A program made the translations under genes and the position numbers. DNA of 64,000 bases, taken from Neocallimastix lanati (nom. inval.). Lineage: Eukaryota > Neocallimastigomycota > Neocallimastigomycetes > Neocallimastigales > Neocallimastigaceae. Under the pieces are notes generated by a model, which saw nothing but the letters and a program-made list of their open reading frames with translations, was not told where the DNA came from and ran no database searches. Below are positions 1 to 13,158 of this stretch, piece by piece (the stretch's first letter is position 1; each line of letters begins with the position of its first letter). Location: NCBI GenBank assembly GCA_016946835.1, contig JACVTC010000121.1:466501-530500 (forward strand). The letters are read 5' to 3'.

Positions 1-26
1 AGATTGCGCACTGTTTCCTTTTGACG

Positions 27-62
<36 letters not shown>

Positions 63-787
63 TATTTATAATAATAATAATAATAATAATAATTATAATA
101 ATAATATATTATATATTATAAAATAATATTAATGAACTTGAATTTTTACTATGATTATAGTAAATATATAGTAAATATAATTTATATTGTAATATATTGT
201 AATTATATAAAGTTTATATAGAAATTACATTCTTCTTCATATTCTGCTGTTGCAGCAGTAAGTTTTCTATTAACTTTAACCCATTTAGCAAATTCATCCT
301 AATTTTTTTATTGTAAAAATAAATAATTTAAAAATGAATTTTATTAATTTGTCATTTGGTGTATATATATGTATATAAATTATTCTTACTTGACAACTAA
401 TATCATTTAACTTCTTTTTTAAATGAATAATTTCTCTTTTATGTTTAACAATACTATTGAAAAGTTCACTTTTAAAAAATTTACAATAGAATAAAGATAA
501 CTAATAATTAAATATTATGAAAAAAAAAGGGGGATTAATTTCCTTAAATTGAAAAAAAAAAAAAATTATATTTAATTATGAAATTCATTTTTTTAAAATT
601 ATTAAATCCATTTTTAATATTTATTATTATTATTTTATTTAGTTTAATTTTAAATAATATAATAATGAATATATAATATATATAATATATATATATAAAG
701 ACGTACAATTGAGGCTACTTTAGAGTATCCAAAAAAAGAAATACCTTCTAGTATAAATACAATGATGAAAATTACTATTGGATTCAT
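1..787 (-). CDS. GET1: GET1/WRB-like tail-anchored protein receptor subunit, C-terminal part outside the window
   Basis: Four minus-strand exons fit together in phase: 787-707, 500-390, 298-229 and 26 to beyond base 1. The first gives a hydrophobic N-terminal membrane segment starting MNPIVIFIIVFILEG. The second and third give a basic, charged stretch (KHKREIIHLKKKLNDISCQ) running into DEFAKWVKVNRKLTAAT. That DEFAKW-x2-RK pattern is the hallmark of the Get1/WRB (CHD5) coiled coil, which binds Get3 at the ER and receives tail-anchored proteins for insertion. Donors are GTACGT, GTAAGA and GTAATT. The last exon inside the window is only 26 bases, so its assignment is weak. The remaining membrane segments should lie left of the window. 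A different membrane protein with a similar coiled coil is possible but less likely. Confidence 0.72.
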
Positions 788-803
788 TTTTTTTATAAGT
801 TTC

Positions 804-841
<38 letters not shown>

Positions 842-1434
842 ATTTAATTGAACTATTTTATGGATAATGAAAAATTTTTATATAAAATTATAGAAATTAG
901 AAATTTATTTATTGATAGATAAAACTTTATTAAAAAAATATGTAAATTGTAAAATATTAAATATTAATTATATTTCTATTTTCTTATTAGATTAATTTTA
1001 TCCTTCTTTTCATTATTTCATTATTTTATTTTAATTTAATTATGTTATTTTTTTTTTTTTCAAAATATAATTTCAAATCTCAATTCTAAAAGATTTATAA
1101 TTAATTTTAAATTTCTACTGTCGAATGAATAATTAAAATATATACAAATATATTATTATTATTTATATTATTATTATTATTATTCTTACGCTTTAATTAA
1201 TTATTATTCATTTTATTATAATAATATATTGTACCAATTTTGAACAAATTTTAATTAAAAATTAATACTTATTAATATATATATTTTCTCTTTCTTATTT
1301 TTATTAAGAAAAAAATAATAAAAAAAAAATAATATAACAATATATAATAAATGCTTTTTTTTTTTATATCTTTGTATATATTGATATAAATATTAAATTA
1401 TAAAATATTTATTGCTGAAGATGAATAATGAATG

Positions 1435-1485
<51 letters not shown>

Positions 1486-2220
1486 TTTACCATAGTTATA
1501 TGTATTAAAATTTTTTGTTAGTATAATATTAACTATTTTGGTTTTCTTTTTTATTTTTATTTTTATTTTATTTTATTTTATTATTTCGAATATAATATAT
1601 ATAATATTATATAATATTATATATTATTATTCTTTGATTTAGTTTTTTGAAATAAATTAAATAAAAGAAAAAGAAAAAGTTTTAATTTTTTATTTTTTTA
1701 TTATAAATAATATATATTATAAAAATAAAGTAATATAGAAATAATGTATTAATTATTTATATAGAACAATTAAATTGATTATATTTGGTTTAAAATCAAA
1801 TAATAAATAATATTTTATTGAATAGGATAATCCATTTCAATTATTGGTCTTAATATAAAATAAAATCTTATTATATATGATTATTATAAGATGCAATACG
1901 TACGTATATTTATTTACGTAGAACGTGTTCTTGTTTATTATTATTGTAATTGATACATTTCAAATAATAAAAAAAAAAACATAAAACAAAAAAAAAATAT
2001 AAAAATAAAATTTAATGGAAAATGCCATTTATAGAAGTTCTATGTAATGATAAAAATATTTAATAAATATATATTTATTTTAAAAAACTACTTTTTTTCA
2101 AAAAAAAAAAAAAAAAGTTTATTAATAGTTATCATTTATAATAACATTTATTTATTATAAATAAATATTTTTTATACGTAATAAGTAAGGACAGATAATA
2201 AATTACATTTGAAGAAAAAG

Positions 2221-2268
<48 letters not shown>

Positions 2269-2922
2269 ATATTATTAATTTTATATTGTATTTCTTTAAA
2301 TAATAGTTTTCAAGTATATATTCAATATGATTGTACAATAATAATATTATTTTTATTAATTATTATTGTTTATATTATTATTATTATTATTATTTTTTTT
2401 TTTTTTTAAAAAAAAATGTCATTTTATCATCGTTTGATATAATTATTATTATTTCTTTTTAAATAATGATTATTTTTATATATTTTTATTTTAATTTTAA
2501 TTATATTAATTTGGAAGATTTAATGAAAGTAAGTTAATTATTATTGTTTTTATTAATTTATTTAGATTGTTATTGTAATTATTGCTATAATACTATTTTA
2601 AAATATTATGTAATTTATGGTAATATTATGTTATTAATAAATGATTTGTTATTAAAATTATTAAGTATGAAAATTTGAAATTATATATATATATATTATA
2701 TTTTTGTTATAAAAATTATATGTATTTGTAATTTTTTTAATATTTTATTTTTACTTTCGTACTATATTTTTAATAATCATTATTAATTTATTATTTATTT
2801 ATTCATCATCATCATTATTATTCATTAAATGTTAATACTTTATTAATTTTATTTATTTATTTATTTATTATTATTTATTTCTTTATTTTATTTTATTTTA
2901 TTTTGATTTAAAAAAAAACCAA
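788..2922. other. Intergenic AT-rich stretch, no gene seen
   Basis: This lies between the start of the GET1-like gene (reading left) and the end of the sorting nexin gene (also reading left). It holds long A or T runs, including an A run of about 48 at 1436-1483 and T runs near 815-841 and 2226-2264, plus TTA- and ATTT-type microsatellite near 2370-2400 and 2850-2880. I see no coding exon, RNA gene or recognisable regulatory site. A promoter for the GET1-like gene must lie just right of 788 but cannot be picked out by eye in this composition. Confidence 0.6.
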
Positions 2923-3911
2923 TTAAAACGTTCCTAATGGTAATTTGGAAGCAGTTACAGATAATATCTTCCATTCTTCATGTAACATAGTTGTTATCCT
3001 TACTTGCATTTGGATATATTCAGAATACATATTTGCAATTTGTATTTTTTGAGCTTCTAAGAAGCTGGCTTCGCTAAATACACAGAATCTTATAAATTCT
3101 AATTTTGTTTCTAAATTTGATTTATCTTTTTGGTCCTTTATTATATTAATTAAATAATAATAAATAAAAACAAATCAATATATAAATAATTATATATATA
3201 TATATATATATATATAATTATTTATGTATATCTTATTATAAAATTTTAATAATAAATTATAAATTATTATGAAATTATTTACTTTTGTTACAATTTCTCC
3301 GAGTTTTTCTCTTTCTTTATCTTTTATTTTTGAATCTAATAATTTATTAGTATTTACTTCTATTCTTTTTTTCATTTGTTCTAAACTATATTCAATTTTA
3401 CTGATAGCATAATCTTTAGTTTTTAAGAGATTCTGTATTTTAAATGTAAAGTTGATATTTTTAATAAGTAAATATATCTCAATAAATTTTATATTATTTA
3501 TATTTATAAATTATTTAATATTATTTAATATTATATAATATTATTTTTATTGCTTTTACTTCAAATCCATCCAATATTTCCTTTTGAGTTTGAAGATTTT
3601 CAACAATTCCATTTAACGTATTTTGATACTATATATATTCAATTTATTAATATTAAATTCATGATAATATCTAAATATAATATAATCATTATTAAAAATT
3701 TTTTATACTTACACTTTCATGTAAAACGGATGATACTTTTTGGAATCCATCAGCTAGACGAGCATATCCATTATATAAGAGTTTAAAATTATATGAATCA
3801 AATCCCAAGAAATCTTTAAATTCTGACATTTGACTAGAATATTTAATTATATTTATAAATAAAATATAAAATATTATGTAACGTTATTTTTCATATTATT
3901 ATAATTTTTAC

Positions 3912-3975
<64 letters not shown>

Positions 3976-6099
3976 TAAATACCCTAATGAATATCCAATA
4001 TTTGTAAATTCATTTGAGGAAGCTATTATAATTTGAAAAATGAATTTAATTTATTGGTTTTAATATCATTTATATTATTTATCTCGCAAATGATTAATTA
4101 TAAATTATATTAAGTAAAATAATGATTTATGATAGTTACATTCAATATTTTTATTAATTTTATTCATTGATTCATAGAGTGCTTGATATTGTTCAGTTAA
4201 GAAATTCAATCCAGATCTCAAATTTTGTAAATTTTTTTCAAAATCAATAGGAATTATATTTTTTTGTTCTGGTGTTAAAAAAGTTATGCTAAATTCATCT
4301 GTAATTTCAATATTATTGCTTTTTCTTAATTGATATATATCCTTTAAATTTTATTGTTATTAATCGTCATTAAATAATAAATTAATAAAAAAATAGAATA
4401 TATACTTATATATAATATACTTTAATTAACTAATATAAATATTTACAACATCTTTGTTAATAAATTTCTTATAATATTCATCATTTTTCATTATTGGGTG
4501 ATTTCCAACATAATTTATAAAACGTGATAAACCTCTACGTCTCTTTTCAAGAAATGCTAAATCTTTTGAAGATGTTATTATATTCATATCTTATTATTAA
4601 ACAATATAATATAATAAAAAAAAATTAGTAATTTAAATATATATATATATATTTTATTATTATTTCTTATATATATAACTATAATTATTCTAATATTTAC
4701 TTGTACCTATATGTTTTGGTGGTATCTATATAATTTAAATTAATTCAGATAAAAATGTAATTAGTTAATTATCATTATAAAAAGATAAATAATATTTACT
4801 GATTATATGAGACATACACTTATCACTATTCGAGTTTTGTTATTATTCATAATAATTCATTTATTTAAAGAAATAATAAAATTTAATAAATAAATAAATT
4901 AATAAATGAATCAATAAATAAGTTCTAAGAAAAAAAAAAAAAAAAAAAAAAAACAATAGTTATAATAACATACTTATTCTAAATTGGTATCTTTTGCATA
5001 AAACCTCATAGAGCCATAAAAAGTCTGAATATCTTCTTATTGATGATAATTTATGTAACTTTTTCAATAATGTATTAATAATTATTATGTATTTATTTAA
5101 CATTTTATAAATATATTTAATTTGAATAATTTATATCATATTTATTTAATTTTATTTTTTATTTTTTATTTTTATTCGTATTATTCTGTACCTACCTTAG
5201 AATGTATTAAATAATTTACATGTTTAAAAACAATACCTCCTTTTTCAGGTGAAATTCTTACAGTAATAATATCTGAATCTTCAGAAGAATTGAGATAACT
5301 TGTTGTAGCTATGAAAGATTGTGAATTATTCAGGTAATTAATTGGTGATTTGATAGAGGATTGACTAGTGTTTGTGGTTTCTGAAGTAATCATTGATGAA
5401 ATATTTAAATTGGAATTATTCATATCATTCGTTATGCCATTTAGAGAACTTATCATATTTAAATCATCTGTATTTATATTAAGTGAAGTAAATTTACTAT
5501 AATCATTATCTGCATTATTATCTATATTATTTTTATTTTTATTTATATCATATAAGCTATTATTAGTTGTTGGCATTGCCCATGGGTCATTAATTCTAAA
5601 ACTTGGAGTTGAAGAAATTCCATAATCGCTATATCTTAAATTACTACTACTTTTTGTTACAGGATATATTGATTCATTTATTGGTGGTGAAGAAGCTGAT
5701 ATATTATCAAAATTCATATTATAAATATAAATTCATTACAAATTAATATTTCAAAATTTTTATTAAATAAAAGGAATATTGTATATAAATATATAAATAT
5801 ATATTTATTATTAATTCATTATTTATTAATTTCATGATTTTTTAATTTTATAAAAATATTTTATATTCAATATATAAAAATTTACAATTTATTTATAATA
5901 AATTAAATGAATGTATGCAATTATTACATTTTTTATTTTTATTAATATCCATAATTGATTTTAAAATATCATCTCCTTCAGATATTTCCCAAGGATTACT
6001 ATCAATATTACTGTTTTGACGTATTGAAGAATTAAGATCTACTATTAATGGATCAATGCTTGGTCTGTCCATTCTAAAAGGATTATCTTCTTCATTCAT
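2923..6099 (-). CDS. MVP1: Mvp1/SNX8-type sorting nexin (PX-BAR), 12 exons, about 575 residues
   Basis: Twelve exons join without a phase clash: 6099-5928, 5695-5196, 5058-4974, 4825-4818, 4725-4701, 4589-4447, 4341-4140, 4022-3983, 3833-3713, 3628-3560, 3432-3283 and 3135-2923. The first 190 or so residues are Asn/Ser-rich and low in complexity. The PX domain follows (ISPEKGGIVFKHVNYLIHSK, then RRYSDFLWLYEVLCKRYQF and IPPKHIG), with the RRYSDF phosphoinositide-binding signature. LEKRRRGLSRFINYVGNHP is typical of Mvp1/SNX8. The rest, rich in charged heptad-like stretches, fits the BAR domain. Family members bind PI3P on endosomes and form tubules that return cargo to the Golgi or vacuolar route. 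The start is the first ATG of an A-rich context. Exon 4 is only 8 nt long and is needed to keep the frame. Exon 5 has two possible donors; I used the one giving the phase-1 join. Confidence 0.86.
3911..3975. repeat. TTA trinucleotide microsatellite inside a sorting nexin intron
   Basis: About twenty uninterrupted TTA units lie in the intron between exons 8 and 9 of the sorting nexin gene. On the gene strand it reads as TAA, so it could not be coding in that frame. Confidence 0.9.
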
Positions 6100-6388
6100 T
6101 TTTTTTTTTTAACACTTTTAATATGATTTTTAAAATTATATTTATTTATAAATTTATTTCTATTCAAAAGAATATAATTTATAAATTAATTATTAATAGT
6201 ATTATTAAATTTTTAATATTAAAAATGAAAATATTTATTATTATATATTTTTTTTATTAATAATAAAATAAATTTAAATAAAAATATTCATTCTTACTTT
6301 ATTTTATTTTATTTTTTTTTTTTAATTTTTTTTTTTTTTTATTTTAATTTTATTATTTTATTATTATAATTATTATTATTGTTATTAT

Positions 6389-6419
<31 letters not shown>

Positions 6420-6693
6420 GAATTTTTATTATTTTTTTATTTATTTTAGTATTTGAGAGAGTAAAATGTATTATGTCCGTTAATAATATATGCATTTTTA
6501 ATATTTAATTATAATATTATATATATTTTTAATAATATAATAATATAATTTTAAAAAATTAATATAAAATTAATTTTTTTTTATTATTTTTAATTAATAA
6601 TATTTATATAATAGCAAAATTAATAATTAATATTATATTTATATATATAAAGTTTTAATGAAACTATATATATATTATTTTAATTACTGAATA

Positions 6694-6757
<64 letters not shown>

Positions 6758-8904
6758 ATGATTAGTATATAATAAAAAAAAATAACTGAATAATTAATAA
6801 ATAATGAATAATATATATAATTAATTTATAAACAAATGTATAAACAAGAATAAATAGTAATAAAAAAAAAAGAAAATAGATGATACTTAGTCCATAAAAA
6901 GATGTAATCTTTATTAAATAAAAAGACATATCAGTTTGTTATCACTCCTATTGAAACCAGTATCTACTTTCAAATAGTTGTTGTCTTACTGTTCCATTCT
7001 TAACTCGTAAATATGAAAAAAAAAAGCAATTACATTTTTAAATATAAAATATATATAAATATAAATACAAACAACATTATTGCCTAATACATTCAATTAA
7101 AAATAATAATAAAAATATTTATATTTAAAGTTAGAATAAAATTTTAAGTTACACAAATATATCTTAACAAGTTTTATTTCAAAATAAAAGTCACTTATTT
7201 AATTTTATTTTAATATTATTTTTTTAATTCTATAAAAAAATTATAGAATTAAATAAATAGTAGAATAGTAGAATAGATATTTTTTATGTATTTTGTGAAA
7301 ATTGAAAAATATGACTGAAAATATAATTCATAAATATATATATATATTATTAATATTTCTATTTTTTATCATTATAAAGAAAAAAAAATTTAGAAATATA
7401 TTATAAAGAAAAATGTTTCCATTATTTTTTTTTTTTGATTTTTTTTTTGTATTCTATTATTAAAATTTTATTTTTCCAAAAAAATACTATTTTAGTATAT
7501 TTACAATATAGTATCAAGTTTATTTTATTAATAAAATATAATAAATAAATAAATATAAAAATAAATGAATAAATAAATTATTTTAATAATGCTATATTGT
7601 TAAGAACTCAGGGTTTTTAATTATGTCAACTTTATTAATATATTTTATGATGAAAAGTAATATTATTCTAAGTTAAATGCTTTTATATATCAATGTATTG
7701 TGGTTTATACATTAATTATATTACATTATGTTTCAATACATTTGAAACCTATTTTTCATGTATTTTACAAATTCTAGCATTTATATAATAATCTAATTAT
7801 TATTTTTAATATTTTTTTATTCAGATATTATTTAATACATTTCTATTAAATTTTATGTATAAATTATAATTTTTATTATTATTTTTTTTAATAAAATATT
7901 GCAACTACAAAAAGAAAAAATAACCTTATTTTTTTTTTATAATATATATTTTTATATATATTTATGTAATTATATTATTATAAATTAACTTTTTTATGGG
8001 AGAATATCTATATATATATAAATTTTTATTAAGAAATAATATTTTTATACTAAATATGTTACATATAAATGAGCGTATTAACATTTATTTAAATAAAATA
8101 ATTTTAAAATAGAATAAGAATAAATATATCATGTTTTAGGAAGTATTATAAATTGAAAATTGAAAGTGTCTATATATAACAATATAGATAGAATAATTAA
8201 AATTATAATTATTAAATATTTTTAATTTTAATATTTATTATATATTTTCAAAATATAATTTATTGGAAAGACATTATTAAAAAAATAAAAGAAAAAGAAG
8301 ATACTAAAAAATAATAAATAAATAAATAATTTTTTATCTCTACATTACATAAATAATTCAGTTTCAATTAGAAATAAAATTATAAATTATCCATTAATTA
8401 TTTTTTATTGGAGAATCCATTAAGGTTATTAATTATACCAAAAAATTTTTATAAATAATAAAAAAATAGAATTTAAAAAACCTAAATATATATATATTTA
8501 ATTTATAATTATCATAAATAAAGTTTTTTAATTGAGGTTTTCTTTTATATATAAATTAAATAATATAGAATCGAAATTAGTTAAAAAAATATAATTAAAA
8601 TTAATTCTTTTTTTTGATATAATTTTAGTTTAATTATTTAAATAATATAAAATTGAAATAAAATTATTTAAATAATATAATTAAAAATTAAAATTAATTG
8701 TTCTTTTTTATGACATAAGTTTAATTATATTTTAACTTATTATATAATTGTTACAAAAATATTCATTAAGATAACTTTTTTTTTAAAAAAAAATAATTAA
8801 AATATATATATAAGTAATTAAAATATAAAAATATACATTTATGTAAAATTGTTTTTACTTTATTTTTTTCATTTTATTATTTAATATTTCAAATTAGTTA
8901 TTTC

Positions 8905-8948
<44 letters not shown>

Positions 8949-9092
8949 GTAAAATAAAAAAGTGGATTGGAATAAAGAAATATTGGAAAAAAGAAATATT
9001 GGAATAAAAAGAAAAAAAATTTTTTTCATAATTATACATTACACATTCATAATTATTTGTATTATTACTTATAAATAAAAGCAATTAACTCA
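6100..9092. other. Divergent intergenic region between sorting nexin and SAM-RA-SH3 gene
   Basis: Both flanking genes start from this stretch and point away from it, so both promoters must lie here. It carries a T run near 6391-6419, a perfect AAAT-type array at about 6688-6756 and an A run at 8910-8946. The only piece with ordinary base composition is about 6880-7015, listed separately. Otherwise I see nothing that supports a gene. Confidence 0.6.
6940..7018 (-). other. GC-richer island with a short open segment, possible relic exon
   Basis: On the minus strand the bases from about 7018 down to 6952 read FSYLRVKNGTVRQQLFESRYWFQ followed by a stop; shown in two parts the segment is SYLRVKNGTVRQ and QLFESRYWFQ. 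The surrounding kilobases are almost pure A+T, so this patch stands out. No partner exon with a clean acceptor was found upstream. It could be the last exon of a small gene, a piece of a decayed mobile element or a non-coding RNA. I do not recognise the family. Confidence 0.3.
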
Positions 9093-9599
9093 ATGCAAAC
9101 AGATATCTCTCCATTAAAATGGGAATCAAAACAAGTTGCTGAGTTTTTATCCTTATTAGGATTTCAAAATCTCGAAAAAGGGATTATTGGTAATTATTAA
9201 TTATTTGTGGAAATGCTTTTTTTATATTATATTAAATGATATAATTATACATATATTGTATATATTGCAAAAAAAAAAAAAAAAATGAAAGCAAAAAAAA
9301 AAAAAAAAAAGCAGTTTTAATAATATTATATACCATAATATATTTATTTTACAACAAAAACAAAACAAAATATAACAAAACATACATATACAAAAATATA
9401 AAGAAAATAGTATTACAGGTGAAATTTTGATGCATGCTGATCATGATCTTTTAAGAGAACTTAATATTTATTCGGTTGGAATGAGGATAAAAATATTAAA
9501 ATCAATTTACGCATTAAAATCAAAAAACAATATTCCCATTGAAGAATATGATTATATTCCAAAAAGTATTGAAAATATTAAATATGATTAAGCCTCATG

Positions 9600-9639
<40 letters not shown>

Positions 9640-9869
9640 TAATTAATAATAGTAATAATAATTAATATAATTTTTAATTTAGGTATTAGAATGGAAATGG
9701 AAAAAGATATGATTAAAAATGAAACAAAATATAAAATTATGGATAATAAATTTAAAGAAAATGGTATTTTCTGAATTTATTTTTTATAATAGGAAAAAAT
9801 ATTAATTTAAAATAAAAAATAAAATAAAAATAAAAATAAAAATAAAATAAAATAATAATAATAATAATG

Positions 9870-9923
<54 letters not shown>

Positions 9924-9959
9924 CTAAATATAATAAAAATTTATTATATTATATGTATG

Positions 9960-9995
<36 letters not shown>

Positions 9996-12026
9996 TTATG
10001 TAGAACAACAAGTTTATAAATTAGTTAATGATGTTAAACAGATAAATGAAGAAATGAGACAATTTAAAGATGATATTAGAGCAATTAAAATGGTTATGAG
10101 TAATGTGAATAATAATGTAAATATTAATATATTTTCTTTTTTTTTTTAGAATATACATTAGATTATTACAAAAAATAAAAAGTTATTAAAATATTAAATA
10201 AAAAATATTATTATATAATTAAATATAGAGTCTTTCTGAGATTTCAAAAGTTAAGTCCAGTTCTAGTGTTAACTTATACGCTCTAACCAATGAGCCCGAT
10301 AATATTGTAAATAGTTTAAAATATATATCTTTAAATATTTAGAAACTTAATATCATTATTTAAGACAATAATTTTATTTAAATAAATTGATAGAGAAAAC
10401 CAGAAACTATTAAAGTATACAGTGCATTAGAAAAGCAAGAATGTGAAACATTATATAAAAGTTTGAAATTAACACCAGATGATACAACTGAAACATTCCT
10501 TACAGAAGTTTTAAAGAAATATCAAATTAAAAATGATATTGCATTATATAGGTTATCTATTAATTCAGGTATAAATTTATTATTAATTAAAAATGATATT
10601 AATAATGATAATTTTAATATATATAATTTTAATAACGAATTTTAAAAATGATGATTTTAATAATGATGATTTTAAAAAATCATCAAAATATACAAGAACG
10701 ATACTTAGAAAATGATGAACATCCACTTGAAGTACTTATAAACTTTAGAGCAAAAGGAACTGAAGCTCAATTATTTTTAAGAAAAATTAATTTAAAAGAA
10801 GAACAAAGAGCTAAATTAAATTCAATGGACTTAAAGGCGATGCCCCAAATAAATACTATTAAAGAAAATACTGAAAAGGCAATTGTTTTATTACCATATA
10901 AAAAGAAAAAAGATAATGAATTATCCATTGAAATTGGAGAAGTAGTTGAATTATTGGAAAGAGAATCAATAGAAAAGTATAGAGTACAAAAGAAAGGAGG
11001 TAGTATTGGATTTGTACCTGCGGAATGTATAGTTGAAAAAGCTGAAGATGAAGAAATGGAATTATATGATACTCCACAGGATGGAGAAATTAGAAAAGAA
11101 TATAAAAAAATTAACGCATTTGAAATTAGTTTAAAAAAAGGTGATAAGGTAAAAATTCATGCAAAATTTAGGAATTGGATGTATGTTGATAGTAATAAGA
11201 AGCAAGGTTGGATGCCATATAATAATATTATATCATCTCTTATAGAAAATAGAAGTCTTGAAGAAATTAATAAATTTGATGATGATAATGAACTACAAAA
11301 ACCATACGTTGACTTTAATTCAAGTTTAGGTATGTTAGATAATCGAAAGAGGGATGGTAGTTTGAATTTCATTGATGATGAAAATACTAATCAGAGCTTT
11401 ATAATGGAAGGAACAAATGAAAAAGAAAAGAATGTAATAGAATCTTTTTTCATTAATGAAAATAGAAATAATGAAAACAGTAGTAGTCTTGATGATATTC
11501 CAAATACAAGTATATCTAAACTTCAAAAAAGAAAACTTCCACAAATTCCTCAATCCTCCTCACTTGAAAATATCCATCTTCAACAATTCTTACATGATAA
11601 TGAAACTAAGGAAGGAAATCCTAATTTATCTGCAATTAGAACTAATATGCATATGCGTTCTGCTAGTACAAATGATTCTTTACCAAGTGCTTCATTGCTT
11701 TATACTAAATATCTTCTTCCAACACATTCACGTAAAAATTCATCTGATAGTGTTACTCATCATTCGGAAAAAGAAAATCCTCTTCATACACCAATCTCTA
11801 CTAATGAAACCGAATATAATAATATAGATGCTCGTTCAAAACTAAATGGTCTTATTTCTAATTTCCCCCATGAGGGAGAAAGTGATGCTCATAAAAAAAA
11901 TGCACCTATACCTAATAAAGTTAATGCACTTTCTAAACAATTTCAAGTAATATATAAAAATGAATTATTTAATATATATTAATAAATTTAATTCCATTCA
12001 TTATACTTATAAAAATATATATAATT

Positions 12027-12065
<39 letters not shown>

Positions 12066-12206
12066 TTATTATATATATGTAATATTAATTATTTGTTTAA
12101 ATATATAATAACTATAGAATCTTTGAAAAGATTTCAATATTTATAATTCCAGACAGACAGTATAGCGAAAGATAAAATGAATCAAAAAGAAAAACTATTT
12201 TCTTAA
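9093..12206 (+). CDS. Ste50/Ubc2-like adaptor: SAM, RA and two SH3 domains, about 664 residues
   Basis: Eight exons join in phase: 9093-9189, 9419-9565, 9683-9763, 10004-10116, 10229-10306, 10394-10568, 10697-11946 and 12153-12206. Residues about 8-72 form a SAM domain (WESKQVAEFLSLLGF, then GEILMHADHDLLRELNIYSV). Residues 85-150 look coiled-coil. Residues 175-262 form a Ras-association domain (ETIKVYSALEKQE through ERYLENDEHPLEVLINFRA). Two SH3-like domains follow at about 291-345 and 363-412 (GFVPAECIVE and GWMPYNNIIS carry the end-strand signature). The second lacks the usual ALYDY motif. A Ser/Asn-rich tail with SH3-binding-like KLPQIPQ ends the protein. Such proteins link Ras-like GTPases and a MAPKKK in fungal mating, filament and stress signalling. 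The SAM-RA-SH3-SH3 layout matches Ubc2/Ste50 of basidiomycetes more than yeast Ste50. The 128-base intron 10569-10696 splits the RA domain. Confidence 0.85.
9840..9920. repeat. AAT microsatellite in an adaptor-gene intron
   Basis: AAATA-type and then AAT units fill the middle of the third intron of the SAM-RA-SH3 gene, followed by an AT dinucleotide run at about 9964-9992. It is simple repeat with no sign of function. Confidence 0.85.
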
Positions 12207-12410
12207 TTATATCTAATTTAATATATTTTATTAAAAAAATATTAATACAATAATTCACTAAAATAATATATAAAAATATATTAAATTAATTGTTAATATA
12301 CATAATAATATATTTGTTTTAATAATTATATTTTAATATATATTTATTATATTTATTATATTTTATATTATAATTAACATAATATGCATAATTTCATTTA
12401 GATATTAAAT

Positions 12411-12444
<34 letters not shown>

Positions 12445-12685
12445 CGTTTTAAAATAAAATAATGAATTATAAATGTTTAGGATTTTTTTATTTCTCTCTT
12501 TCTCTTTTATTATTACTATTTTTTTAATAAATAAATATATATATAAATAAAGATATGTTATTCTAATTATAATTTATAAATAAATATCATAAATAAACCA
12601 ATATCATAAAAAAAAAAATATATATTATTTAAAAATAATACTTTTCTTTTTAATAATTATTTTTCATTTTATATTAATTTATTAC

Positions 12686-12737
<52 letters not shown>

Positions 12738-12787
12738 TTCATTTTAATACATTTTTATTTTTATCTGTAAATTATTTAATTACTTTA

Positions 12788-12833
<46 letters not shown>

Positions 12834-12965
12834 TGTTCTTCCTTTATAGATGTATTTGTGTAATAAATTTTTTCTATTAAAATTTATAATATATGTATTA
12901 TGTAATAACTATACTTCAGTATAATTAATAATTATTTATGAAATTTTTATTTTATTTTATTTTAT

Positions 12966-13031
<66 letters not shown>

Positions 13032-13046
13032 TTTTATTTTATTTTA

Positions 13047-13077
<31 letters not shown>

Positions 13078-13158
13078 ATTGTTTTTTTATTTTTATTTTT
13101 ATTAATTAGAATGAAGTTTTAAAATTAAAGAAAAATAAAAAAAATGAATTTTCTATGA
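12207..13158. other. Convergent intergenic region with TTA and TTTA microsatellites
   Basis: The adaptor gene ends on the left and the AP-1 mu gene ends on the right, so this stretch holds both 3-prime ends. TTA arrays sit at about 12680-12736 and 12791-12831. A T run followed by TTTA and TTTTA units lies at 12969-13075. No gene or RNA is seen. Confidence 0.65.

Noticed and set aside
2132-2338. Minus-strand frame with a poly-Lys run
   Set aside because: The Lys run comes from a T homopolymer; no splice partners or family. The similar frame at 8881-9084 is rejected for the same reason.
10229-10306. tRNA-like pattern on the minus strand (a D-arm such as GGCTCATTGGTTAGAGC)
   Set aside because: The acceptor ends do not pair and the T-loop is wrong. 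The bases form an in-phase exon of the adaptor gene.
10463-11982. Two adjacent frames that look like separate genes
   Set aside because: A 128-base intron (10569-10696) joins them in phase and completes a Ras-association domain, so they are one gene.
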